Shown here: positions 33,104-40,755 of the stretch, one piece after another | Layout of the letters: every line of letters begins with the position of its first letter | Numbering within the stretch: the first letter of the stretch is position 1 | Assembly: GCA_020072805.1 (NCBI GenBank) | Contig: JAIQGC010000016.1 | Span: 1-40,755, forward strand | Origin: Terriglobia bacterium | GTDB taxonomy: Bacteria; Acidobacteriota; Terriglobia; Acidiferrales; UBA7541 | Length of the DNA: 40,755 nt | Reading direction: 5' to 3' | Position numbers and translations under genes: made by a program | Notes under the pieces: model-generated | The model's input: only the letters and a program-made list of their open reading frames with translations | What the model was told of the DNA's origin: nothing | Databases searched by the model: none

Positions 33104-34774
33104 TTACGGCTTCTTTTTGACCACTTCTTCGATGCTGGTGCCGAAATCCTTGAGCATGACCATGGCGGCGTTGCGTCCGGGTGCGCCGGTGACCGAGCCG
33201 CCGGGATGAGTGGTGGCGCCGGTCTGATAAAGGCCAGGAATGGGCATGCGGTGCTGGGCCCAGCCGGGCATGGGGCGCATGGCGCCGACCTGGGAGGCGC
33301 TCTGTGCGCCGGCATGGGCGCTGCCGTGCCAGAAATGGGGATTCATGCGCTCGAGATCGAGCGGGCTCTCGATGAAGCGGGCAAGAATTTTGTCATCGGT
33401 GAGATTGGGAGCAAAGCGCCGGAGCTGCTTCAGGTTGGCGGCCGAGACTTCGTCTTTGATTTTGTCCCAGTGCTCGGGCCCTTCTTTCAATTCGTAGGGC
33501 TGCCAGCCGAGAACTTTTACGGTGTGCATGCCCGGGGGAGTGCGGGAGGGATCGGCCACGGAGCAGCAGATCACCTGCAGGGCGGGGTCTTCGAGAGTGG
33601 GCGCGCCGAGGGAATCGTCGTAGGTGCCGCGGAGGGCGCGCAGCGGAGAAGAGAGAATGCCGGCTTCGACGGGGGAGAGTTTGCCGCCTTCGACGGCGAA
33701 TTGGGGAGGCTCGGAGGTGGCGTAGTGGGTGACGAACATGGCGTGTTCGGCCTGCCAGGTGTCCACGCCGTCGACGAAGTCCTGGCCCCACAATTCGCGA
33801 GGGGCCATGTCCACGAGGTGCTTGATATGGATGGTGGAGAGGACAGCTTTTTCGGCGCGGTAGGAGCTGCCGTCATCGCATTCGACGCCGGCGCAGCGGC
33901 CGTTTTCGATGATCAGGCGGCGCACCCATTTGTTGGTGAGGATGACTCCGTGGTTGGCTTCGATGACGCGGGCCATGGCCTGGGTCAATTCACCGGAGCC
34001 GCCTTTGGGAAGCGGACGGCCGGTCCGCTGCTGACCCAGAGCGGAAAAAGCCAGGCGGCCGGTCATGGGAGCGTCGGGAGGTTCGGCGGCGAGATGGGAC
34101 ATGTAGAGGAGAAAGGTGCGGCAGTGATCGTCCTCGAAATTGTCGCGGATGATTTCCCAGGCGGACATGGCCAGGCGGCGCTGCCAGAGTTTGCCGCGGG
34201 GAGCTTCGGCGAGGCGGTCGTTGAGGGGTTTTCCAAAACCGATGGGAGTGAAACTGGCGGCGCCGAGAACGGGCTTGATGGCGTCGAATTCGGCGAGGAG
34301 GCGGCGGTAGGTGGCGGCGTCTTTCTTGGAGAATTTGGCGAATTCGGCGCAGGTGCGGTCGAGGTCGCGCCACTGGGTGAGATAGGAGCCGTCGGGAAAC
34401 GGAACGTGGAAGACGGGGTCGGGGTCAATGTATTCGAGGCCGAAATTGCGCAGGCCAAGCTCGTCATTGCGCAGCATGGGATTGGCCTGGATGAAGGCGT
34501 GTGCGGTGGAGCAGACGTCGTCCTTGAAACCGCGCAGGGTGAGCTCGGCGGTCTTGACGCCGCCGCCGATGATGGGGCGGCCTTCGAGAACGAGGCAGCG
34601 GTAGCCGGCTTTGGCGAGATAGGCGGCGGTGGCCAGACTGTTGTGGCCGGCGCCGGCGACTACGATATCGAAACGCTCGGAGGGAGCGGCGGCCTGCTCG
34701 AGAGCGAGCGATTTAACGGCCAGAGGAGCGATGGCCGCGCCTTTTACGAAACCACGCCTGGACATGTTGCTCAT
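33104..34774 (-). CDS. Tat-exported FAD-dependent oxidoreductase (paralogue of 12784-14475)
   Basis: A 556-residue flavoprotein starting at 34774 behind AAGGAG. The Tat signal MSNMSRRGFVKGAA is nearly identical to that of its paralogue. The FAD motif IVVAGAGHNSLATAAYLAKAGY (38-58) and the C-terminal GLYQTGATTHPGGSVTGAPGRNAA are kept. Conserved inner blocks such as RMAMSAWEIIRDNFED-like sequence and LSTIHIKHLVDMAP also occur in both. Its coding strand is C-rich, while that of the left paralogue on the same strand is G-rich. It sits between a DctA-like symporter and a five-heme cytochrome, suggesting that an imported or exported acid is linked to its substrate. The substrate is unknown. Confidence 0.92.
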   Translation of the reverse strand: MSNMSRRGFVKGAAIAPLAVKSLALEQAAAPSERFDIVVAGAGHNSLATAAYLAKAGYRCLVLEGRPIIGGGVKTAELTLRGFKDDVCSTAHAFIQANPMLRNDELGLRNFGLEYIDPDPVFHVPFPDGSYLTQWRDLDRTCAEFAKFSKKDAATYRRLLAEFDAIKPVLGAASFTPIGFGKPLNDRLAEAPRGKLWQRRLAMSAWEIIRDNFEDDHCRTFLLYMSHLAAEPPDAPMTGRLAFSALGQQRTGRPLPKGGSGELTQAMARVIEANHGVILTNKWVRRLIIENGRCAGVECDDGSSYRAEKAVLSTIHIKHLVDMAPRELWGQDFVDGVDTWQAEHAMFVTHYATSEPPQFAVEGGKLSPVEAGILSSPLRALRGTYDDSLGAPTLEDPALQVICCSVADPSRTPPGMHTVKVLGWQPYELKEGPEHWDKIKDEVSAANLKQLRRFAPNLTDDKILARFIESPLDLERMNPHFWHGSAHAGAQSASQVGAMRPMPGWAQHRMPIPGLYQTGATTHPGGSVTGAPGRNAAMVMLKDFGTSIEEVVKKKP

Positions 34775-34828
34775 GCTGGACTCCTTCCGCGGGAGCGCGT
34801 GGAGTGCCGCGCGCCCGCTTTCCGGCCG

Positions 34829-36139
34829 TCAGACTCCGGCCAAATTGTTGCGTAACGTATCGCGATCAAGCTCTTTTTCCCAGCGCGCAACGACCAGCGT
34901 GGCGACGCCGTTGCCGATCATATTGATCAGCCCGCGGAACATGCTCATGAAGCGGTCAATGCCCAGAACCAGGGCCATGCCCGCGACGGGGATGGTGGGA
35001 ACGACCATGAGCGTGCCGACCAGGGCGATGAAGGAGGCGCCCTGCACGCCGCTGGCGCCCTTGGAAGTGAGCGTGGCCACGGCCAGGATGGTGATCTGCT
35101 GCATGACGGTGAGATGCGTGTTGGTGGCCTGGGCCACGAAGAGAGCAGCGAGAGTCATGTACAGGCTGCTGCCGTCGGTGTTGAAGGTGTAGCCCGTGGG
35201 GACGACGAGGCCGACGAGCGGCTTGGAGCAGCCCAGCTTTTCGAGTTTGGACATGAGGGTGGGTAGAGCGGTCTCCGAGGAGCTGGTGGCCAGGACGAGA
35301 AGGATCTCTTCCTTGATGTAGAGGAGGAATTTGAGGATGTTGAAACCGGCGAACCAGCCGATGGCGCCGAGGACGATGAGCACAAACAGAATCGAGGTGA
35401 TATAGAACGTGGTGATGAGCTTGAGCAGCGGCCCCAGTGAAGCGATGCCGTATTTGCCGACGGTGAAGGCCATGGCGCCGAACGCGCCGATGGGAGCAAA
35501 GCGCATGAGGATATTGACGACACCGAAGACGGCGTGAGTAAGAGCGTCGAAGAGGTCCACCAGGGGCTTGCAGCGGGGACCGACCGAGGAGAGGGCGAAG
35601 CCGAAGAGGACGGCGACGAGCAGGACTTCAAGGATGTCACCCTTGGCGAAGGCGTCCACCACCGTGGTGGGGATGATATGCATGAGGAATTCGGTGACGC
35701 TCTGGGCCTTGGCGGCGCCGGCGTAATCGGCCACGGATTTGGCGTCGAGCGTGGCGGCATTCACGTTGAAGCCGCTGCCGGGCTTGACCACGTTGCCGAC
35801 AACCAGGCCGATGAGCAGGGCCAGCGTGGAGACGATCTCGAAATAGAGCAGGGCCTTGCCGCCGACGCGGCCGACTTTCTTGAGGTCTTCCATGCCGGCA
35901 ATGCCGGAAACGACGGTGCAGAAAATGATCAGGGTGATGACCATGCTGATCAGGCGAATGAAGCCGTCGCCGAGGGGCTTCATGGCAATGGCCCGGGCGG
36001 GGCTGAAATAGCCGAGGGCCACGGCCACGGCAATGGCGAAAAGCACCTGGACCCATAGACTGGCGTAGAAAGGCTTCTTGCGTGTTACGGAATCCCCGGC
36101 AGCGAGGCTGGAAGGCTGCGAGGAGTTTACATTCCCCAT
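34829..36139 (-). CDS. C4-dicarboxylate/cation symporter (DctA-like)
   Basis: A 436-residue inner-membrane symporter of the DAACS family starting at 36139 with GAGGA 8 bp upstream; a longer version lacks family sequence. The hairpin-1 motif TSSSE is at 285-289 and the FNTDGSS motif at 319-325, followed by [15 protein letters not shown], close to DctA proteins that import succinate, fumarate and malate. The C-terminal [15 protein letters not shown] is also typical. It is first in an operon with the FAD oxidoreductase (54 bp) and cytochrome genes. A palindrome at 36205-36215 upstream resembles a GntR-type operator. Confidence 0.94.
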   Translation of the reverse strand: MGNVNSSQPSSLAAGDSVTRKKPFYASLWVQVLFAIAVAVALGYFSPARAIAMKPLGDGFIRLISMVITLIIFCTVVSGIAGMEDLKKVGRVGGKALLYFEIVSTLALLIGLVVGNVVKPGSGFNVNAATLDAKSVADYAGAAKAQSVTEFLMHIIPTTVVDAFAKGDILEVLLVAVLFGFALSSVGPRCKPLVDLFDALTHAVFGVVNILMRFAPIGAFGAMAFTVGKYGIASLGPLLKLITTFYITSILFVLIVLGAIGWFAGFNILKFLLYIKEEILLVLATSSSETALPTLMSKLEKLGCSKPLVGLVVPTGYTFNTDGSSLYMTLAALFVAQATNTHLTVMQQITILAVATLTSKGASGVQGASFIALVGTLMVVPTIPVAGMALVLGIDRFMSMFRGLINMIGNGVATLVVARWEKELDRDTLRNNLAGV

Positions 36140-36204
36140 GGGTCGGTCCTCAGTTCCAAGAGACGATAAATTCAGCGCGAGCAAAAAAGTAAAGGCAGCG
36201 CGAA

Positions 36205-36215
36205 TGGTCGGACCA
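36205..36215. promoter_or_regulatory. Candidate GntR (FCD)-type operator upstream of the symporter operon
   Basis: TGGTCGGACCA is a perfect 5-1-5 inverted repeat 66 bp upstream of the symporter start. It resembles TGGTnnnACCA sites of FadR/LldR-type regulators, which often control organic acid transport. No such regulator gene is in the window. The rest of 36140-36434 shows no gene. Confidence 0.35.
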
Positions 36216-36434
36216 CTCTACCACTACCTTCCGCTGCATCGTCAACTGATTTTCCATGCCCTATAGAAATTCACTCCGCGTCGCAGGGAAAGAATTCCGG
36301 CGCAGCGCATACACCTCATGGAGTTTTCTTCGGCGATTCGGGGCGATTCCGAAGATCACGGCCGCGCATTGACCAGGAGAGTCCGGCAGGCGGTTGGCGC
36401 TTTGGTTTGGGGTTAATTGCCGTATGATGTTGCC

Positions 36435-37160
36435 GTGCGGCTGCTCCTAGTCGAAGACGATCCCGGCATCGCGCGCTTCGTGGCCAAAGGGCTGCGCGAG
36501 CAGAGCTACGCCGTGGATATCGCGGCGACGGGCGAGGACGCGCTGTACCAGGCGGACATCAACGCTTACGATCTGATTATTCTGGATGTGATGATTCCCG
36601 GGCGGGACGGATTCGCGGTGTGCCGGGAGCTGCGAAAATCGGGCAAGCGCATGCCCATCCTGATGCTCACGGCGCGGGACGCGGTGGAGGACCGCATCCG
36701 CGGGCTGGATCACGGGGCGGACGACTACCTCACCAAGCCATTCGAATTTCGAGAACTGCTGGCGCGATTGAGGGCGCTGCTGCGGCGTTCCGGGGAGCTG
36801 CGGCCGGCGCGAATCGAGGTAGGCGACCTGGCGCTGGATACGGCGGCGCAGAGCGCAACGCGCGGGGGACGCAGCATTGCGCTGACGGCAAAGGAGTATG
36901 CGCTGCTGGAATATCTGGCGCGGAACGCGGGGCGGGTGGTGGGGCGAGCGGAGATCGCCGAGCACGTGTGGGACGAGAGCTTCGATCCGTTTTCCAATCT
37001 GATCGAGGTGTACATTAACCGGCTGCGGCAGAAAATCGATTCCGGCGGCGCGCCCGCGCTGCTGCATACGAAGCGGGGAGCGGGGTATCTGCTGGGCGCG
37101 GCGGAGGAAGGCCCGGCGCGGGGCAAAGCGGGAGCGCCGGCGAGGAAGAAAGATGCTTGA
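36435..37160 (+). CDS. OmpR/PhoB-family response regulator
   Basis: A 241-residue two-component regulator. The GTG at 36435 gives the family-typical start MRLLLVEDD; an in-frame TTG at 36417 would add six residues. The receiver domain has the acidic pair at 8-9, phospho-acceptor Asp51 (LIILDVMIPG), Thr79 and Lys101 (LTKPF). The C-terminal winged helix (about 125-225) ends with INRLRQKID...LLHTKRGAGYLL, which binds tandem DNA sites. The gene overlaps the kinase gene by 8 bp. It resembles CusR/QseB-type regulators of metal or drug efflux, in keeping with the TolC and RND genes downstream. Confidence 0.94.
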   Translation: MRLLLVEDDPGIARFVAKGLREQSYAVDIAATGEDALYQADINAYDLIILDVMIPGRDGFAVCRELRKSGKRMPILMLTARDAVEDRIRGLDHGADDYLTKPFEFRELLARLRALLRRSGELRPARIEVGDLALDTAAQSATRGGRSIALTAKEYALLEYLARNAGRVVGRAEIAEHVWDESFDPFSNLIEVYINRLRQKIDSGGAPALLHTKRGAGYLLGAAEEGPARGKAGAPARKKDA

Positions 37161-38619
37161 ATCGGTGCGGGTGCGGCTGACGCTGTGGTACACGGGGGCG
37201 CTGGCGCTGGTGTTCGTCGTGCTGGCGGCGGCCAGTTATTTTCTTTTCTGGCAGAACATACTGCAGCGCACGGACAGCGACCTGGCGGAGCTTTCCAGCG
37301 CATTTCTCACTACGCTGAATGCCGAACTGGAAGATCAAAAAGGCCCGGAAATCCTGAAGGGAGCGGCGCAATCGGCCATCGCGGAGCATCATTTCCGCGA
37401 CTACGTATTCGTGGTGCTGGATTCCTCGGGAGGAGCGCTGATCAGTTCGCTGGAACTTCCCGCGGGGAAATCGGCCGCGGAAAGCATTCACGGCGGGCTG
37501 CTGGCCTCGGCGGCGTTTCGAAAGTTTGCGGGCGCGGCGTTGCGCAAAGATGCGCTCTATCAGAACGTGCCCGGCGAGAAAGGCGATTACCGGGGATACG
37601 CGCGGCATTTTCCGGTGCGCGGGCAGACGCAGACGCTGCTCGTGCTGCGTTCACTGCGCCCGCAGCGGGTGCTGCTGGAAGAGATTACGGCCACGTTTGC
37701 CTGGGTGATGCCCCTGGCGATTGTGCTGGCCAGCGGCGGCGGCTATTTTCTGGCGCGCAAGAGCCTGGCGCCGGTGGTGGAGATGGCCACGCAGGCGGAA
37801 CATATCGGGGCGGCCACATTGCACGAGCGGCTGGCGGTGCGCAACGAGAAGGACGAATTGGGGCACCTGGCGCGGACGTTCAATGAACTGCTGGACCGGC
37901 TGGACCAGTCTTTCGAGCGGCAGAGGCGATTCATGGCGGACGCCTCGCACGAACTGCGCACGCCGGTGGCCATCCTGCGGGGAGAAGCGGAGGTGGCGCT
38001 GTCGCAGCCGTCGCGGCCGCCGGAGGAGTATCGCGACTCGCTGGGCGTGCTGCTGGGGGAGGCGCAGAGGCTGACGCAAATCGTCGAGGACCTGTTTACG
38101 ATGGCGCGGGCGGACGCGGGGCAATATCCGCTGGAGCCGCGAGATTTTTACCTGGAGGATCTGGCGGCGGATTGCGTGCATTCGGCGCGCACCTTGGCGC
38201 TGGCGAAGAACATCACGCTGAGCATGGAGCCCTCGGAGGAATCGCCGATTCGCGCCGATGAGGCTCTGATTCGCCGCCTGCTCCTCAACCTGCTGGACAA
38301 TGCCATCAAGTACACGCCGCCGGGCGGGCAGGTCTCGCTAAGCTGCAAGCGTCTTGGCGAGCAGTACGCCGTGAGCGTTACGGACACCGGGGAGGGCATT
38401 CCCGCGGAGATGCAACCGCGCATCTTTGAGCGATTTTTCCGCGCGGATGCGGCGCGGATGCGGGCGGATGCCGGTGGGGCCGGACTGGGGCTGTCCATCG
38501 CGAAGTGGATCGCCGAAGCGCACGACGGGCGGCTGGAATTGACCCGGACGGGCGCCACGGGGAGCACGTTTACGGCCTACCTGCCCATTACGGGAGAGAA
38601 ATCGCAGTCCTTGCGTTAA
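37153..38619 (+). CDS. Sensor histidine kinase
   Basis: A 488-residue membrane kinase partnered with the preceding regulator. Helix 1 is at about 14-34, with a periplasmic sensor region 35-178. Helix 2 is at about 179-200, followed by a HAMP domain (ARKSLAPVVEMATQAEHIGA). The phospho-accepting His is 266 in FMADASHELRTPVA. The ATPase domain has the N box with Asn383 (LLNLLDNAIKYT), the G1 box at 411-415 (DTGEG) and the G2 box GGAGLGLSIAKWI. All motifs are intact. The signal sensed is unknown; the downstream efflux genes suggest a metal, solvent or drug stress. Confidence 0.94.
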   Translation: MLESVRVRLTLWYTGALALVFVVLAAASYFLFWQNILQRTDSDLAELSSAFLTTLNAELEDQKGPEILKGAAQSAIAEHHFRDYVFVVLDSSGGALISSLELPAGKSAAESIHGGLLASAAFRKFAGAALRKDALYQNVPGEKGDYRGYARHFPVRGQTQTLLVLRSLRPQRVLLEEITATFAWVMPLAIVLASGGGYFLARKSLAPVVEMATQAEHIGAATLHERLAVRNEKDELGHLARTFNELLDRLDQSFERQRRFMADASHELRTPVAILRGEAEVALSQPSRPPEEYRDSLGVLLGEAQRLTQIVEDLFTMARADAGQYPLEPRDFYLEDLAADCVHSARTLALAKNITLSMEPSEESPIRADEALIRRLLLNLLDNAIKYTPPGGQVSLSCKRLGEQYAVSVTDTGEGIPAEMQPRIFERFFRADAARMRADAGGAGLGLSIAKWIAEAHDGRLELTRTGATGSTFTAYLPITGEKSQSLR

Positions 38620-38679
38620 TCTTCCGTTTATCTCACAGTGTCTAACCTATAGCTTGAGTGGAACCATGAGAGAGATGCT

Positions 38680-40104
38680 GTGAAGACCAAACACGCGCAT
38701 TTTATCGTCATTCTCGCCGGAGGAGCCGCACTGGCGGCTGGCACAGCCGCGAGCGCCGGACAACAGCCGGAAGCGCAGGCGACGCCGCCGGTGGCGGTTG
38801 CCGCGCAGCCGGAAACTGCGGCGGCGGCGCAGAAGACAACTTCACCGGCGGCGCCGCGATTGCGGCTCACGCTGCAGGACGCGCTGGAGCGGGCGCGCAA
38901 GAACAGCACGCAGTATCAATCGGCGCTGACGGATTCGGGAGTCGCGCGGCAGGACCGTTTTCAGGCCGGGGCGGCGCTTCTTCCCAGCGTGAACTTCAAC
39001 AATCAGGCGCTGTACACGCAGAGCAGCCCGGCGGACGCGGGCATTCGCTTCATCGCCAATAATGCCGTGCACGAATACATCAGCCAGGCCAACGTGCACG
39101 AGGCCATTGACCTGGCGTCGGTGGCTGGTTTTCGGAGGGCGTCGGCGAGCGCGGCGGCGGCCAAGGCGCGGGCGGAGATCGCTTCGCGGGGACTGGTGGT
39201 GACCGTGGTGCAGAGCTATTACGGGCTGGCGGCGGCGCAAGAGAAGCTGGAAACGGCGCGCAAGGGAGCGGAGGAAGGGGATAATTTTCTGAAGCTGACG
39301 CAGTCGCTGGAACAGGGAGGCGAAGTCGCGCATTCCGACGTGATCAAGGCGGAATTGCAGGCGCAGGACCGGCGGCGGCAGCTGCTGGAAGCGCAGCTGG
39401 GGCTGCTGAATGCGCGGCTGGATTTCGCGGTGCTGATTTTTCCCGACTTCAACGACAATTTCGAAGTGGCCGACGATTTGCACGCGAGCGTGGCGCTGCC
39501 CGCGCTGACGGAAGTGCAGCAGCGCGCGGCGCAGGAAAACCCCGACGTGCGCGCGGCGCTGGAGACGGCACGGGCCGCGGGGCACGACGTGACGGCGGCG
39601 CGCGCGGGCTACCTGCCTTCGCTCAGCTTCGATTACTGGTACGGAATCGACGCGCCGAACTTCGGCGTGAACTACCCCGCGAAGATCAACGGGCAGAACG
39701 TGACGAATCTGGGGGCCTCGGCGAGCGCGACGCTGAACATTCCCATCTGGAACTGGGGCGCGACGCAGAGCCGCATCAAGCAGGCCGAGCTTCGCCGCGA
39801 TCAAGCCAAGCGCGAATTTTCGCTGGCGCAGCGCAAGCTGCTGGCGGAAATTCAGTCGCTCTACGCGGAAGCGGAGACCGCCCTGAACGAGCTCAGCGGG
39901 CTGAGCCGCTCCTCCGAGCTGGCCACGGAGAGCCTGCGGCTGACGATTCTGCGTTACAAGAGCGGCGAAGCCACGGTGCTGGAAGTGGTGGATTCACAAA
40001 CGACGTTTGCGCAGGCCAGCGCGGCTTATCAGGACGGGGCGGTGCGCTATCGCGTGGCGCTGGCGAATTTACAGACCTTGACGGGAGCGCTGACAACTCC
40101 ATGA
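38680..40104 (+). CDS. TolC-family outer membrane efflux protein
   Basis: A 474-residue outer-membrane channel of tripartite efflux or secretion systems, starting at a GTG (38680) 60 bp after the kinase gene. The signal peptide ends near ASAGQQ (residue 26), and a Pro/Ala-rich linker follows. Two outer-membrane efflux repeats with long coiled helices are seen: LTLQDALERARKNSTQYQSALTDSGVARQ in the first, and VQQRAAQENPDVRAALETARAAGHDV in the second. The C-terminal LEVVDSQTTFAQASAAYQDGAVRYRVALANLQTLTG is typical. Its stop overlaps the adaptor start (ATGA), so the two are translated together. Confidence 0.92.
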   Translation: MKTKHAHFIVILAGGAALAAGTAASAGQQPEAQATPPVAVAAQPETAAAAQKTTSPAAPRLRLTLQDALERARKNSTQYQSALTDSGVARQDRFQAGAALLPSVNFNNQALYTQSSPADAGIRFIANNAVHEYISQANVHEAIDLASVAGFRRASASAAAAKARAEIASRGLVVTVVQSYYGLAAAQEKLETARKGAEEGDNFLKLTQSLEQGGEVAHSDVIKAELQAQDRRRQLLEAQLGLLNARLDFAVLIFPDFNDNFEVADDLHASVALPALTEVQQRAAQENPDVRAALETARAAGHDVTAARAGYLPSLSFDYWYGIDAPNFGVNYPAKINGQNVTNLGASASATLNIPIWNWGATQSRIKQAELRRDQAKREFSLAQRKLLAEIQSLYAEAETALNELSGLSRSSELATESLRLTILRYKSGEATVLEVVDSQTTFAQASAAYQDGAVRYRVALANLQTLTGALTTP

Positions 40105-40700
40105 AGGCAACCATGATGCGAATGATGCAGACGATGCGAGTGAACAAATGGCAGGGAAATTCTCCGGCGCGGGCCGCGGCACTGGGCGCGCTGCTGATTT
40201 TGGCGGCGGGCTGCGGCAAGGAGGAGAAGGAGAAGGAGCCGGTCGTCTCCGTGCAGACGGCGGCGGCGGAGCGCGAAACGATTTCCATGGTGGTTTCCAC
40301 GGAAGCGGTGGTTTATCCGCTGGAGCAATCCATCCTGGCGCCGAAAATCACCGCGCCGGTAACGGAGTTCAAGGTGCAGCGCGGAGCTCATGTCCGGAAG
40401 GGGCAGTTGCTGGCGGTGCTGGAGAACAAGGACCTGGCGGGGCAGGCGGCGGCCAGCAAGGGAAACTATGAGCAGGCCGATGCGGGTTTCAAGACGGCGG
40501 TGGATTCCGGTATTCCGCAGCAGATGCAAAAAGCGGAACTGGACGCCATAGCGGCAAAGGCCGGATATGACGCGCAGAAGAAAATCTACGACAGCCGCAA
40601 GGAACTGTTTCAGCAGGGAGCGGTTCCGCGGCGCCTTGTCGGCCGTCGCCAAGCACCACCTCCAACTCCTCGACATAGCGGGCGGTCTTGCCGTACTTGA
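40101..40700 (+). CDS. RND efflux periplasmic adaptor lipoprotein, interrupted near 40,635
   Basis: The start of a membrane-fusion protein. It has a lipobox LILAAGC with Cys38 to be lipidated, then the biotinyl-lipoyl-like region APKITAPVTEFKVQRGAHVRKGQLLAVLENKDLAG and the rising helix of the hairpin (to about residue 178). It joins the pump to TolC. After LFQQGAVPRR the family sequence stops, and the frame runs 22 residues through unrelated DNA to a TGA at 40700. That DNA encodes a flavoprotein piece on the other strand. A normal adaptor is about 350-400 residues, so half is missing. Either a rearrangement or a chimeric contig end explains it. Confidence 0.85.
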   Translation: MKATMMRMMQTMRVNKWQGNSPARAAALGALLILAAGCGKEEKEKEPVVSVQTAAAERETISMVVSTEAVVYPLEQSILAPKITAPVTEFKVQRGAHVRKGQLLAVLENKDLAGQAAASKGNYEQADAGFKTAVDSGIPQQMQKAELDAIAAKAGYDAQKKIYDSRKELFQQGAVPRRLVGRRQAPPPTPRHSGRSCRT

Positions 40701-40755
40701 GGTTTTTTTCGCCGCCGGAGTTGTTGGCCGCCATGCCGCCCACGGTGTTTAACTC
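40636..40755 (-). pseudogene. Internal fragment of an FAD-linked oxidase (GlcD-like), cut at both ends
   Basis: Read on the minus strand from the right edge, the frame gives NTVGGMAANNSGGEKNLKYG and then KTARYVEELEVVLGDG. This is the FAD-binding PP-loop region of glycolate oxidase/D-lactate dehydrogenase-type flavoproteins. The match stops at GDGR (about 40,638), where it meets the adaptor gene in opposite orientation. It may be the downstream part of a gene running in from beyond the window, or foreign sequence joined at the end of an assembly. Confidence 0.75.

Noticed and set aside
32717-34855. 712-codon open frame on the plus strand opposite the FAD oxidoreductase
   Set aside because: It is a shadow of the real minus-strand gene caused by high GC; its translation has no family motifs, while the minus strand has a Tat signal and FAD motifs.

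Overview
The window reads as a piece of a GC-rich acidobacterial chromosome. This is inferred from the very large TonB-dependent receptor with a carboxypeptidase-regulatory-like N-terminal domain, the many Tat-exported and YncE-like secreted proteins, and the small hairpin repeats between genes. No rRNA, tRNA, CRISPR array, integrase or transposase was seen. Both ends cut genes. The last ~120 bases look like a piece of an unrelated gene joined on in antisense.

Left part (1-19 kb). A D-2-hydroxyacid dehydrogenase tail and a dicarboxylate/amino-acid symporter are followed by a two-subunit exported molybdenum hydroxylase on the minus strand. Divergent from it is a long plus-strand operon. It encodes a thiamine-diphosphate enzyme, a PotABCD-type ABC importer (binding protein, two permeases, ATPase) and a crotonase with the full catalytic set of 6-oxocamphor hydrolase. 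A beta-hydroxyacid dehydrogenase follows. Next comes a minus-strand set: a TetR regulator, a Tat-exported FAD oxidoreductase and a five-heme cytochrome c. Divergent from the TetR gene are a Tat-exported LVIVD-type propeller, an orphan NMT1-like binding protein, a YncE-like propeller and an alpha/beta hydrolase of the C-C hydrolase type. Matching 16-bp palindromes sit in the promoter of the thiamine-diphosphate operon and twice in the TetR/LVIVD divergent region. They tie these pieces into one candidate TetR regulon for uptake and cleavage of a (cyclic) keto compound. The substrate is not known.

Middle (20-27 kb). Two tandem secreted NTF2/DUF4440-like proteins, a 1156-residue TonB-dependent receptor and an MFS exporter.

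Right part (27-36 kb). Two duplicated cassettes each carry a YncE-like propeller gene divergent from an alpha/beta hydrolase gene, with a palindromic promoter in which the two -35 boxes overlap. A second copy of the FAD oxidoreductase plus five-heme cytochrome pair follows, here behind a DctA-like symporter.

End (36-40.7 kb). An OmpR-type response regulator, its sensor kinase, a TolC-type outer-membrane protein and the start of an RND adaptor lipoprotein form a tripartite efflux operon that is broken near 40,635.

The plus strand is C-rich up to about 19 kb and G-rich after it, whatever the gene orientation. Paralogous gene pairs on the same strand in the two halves show opposite third-position preference, so the skew is regional rather than coding-related.
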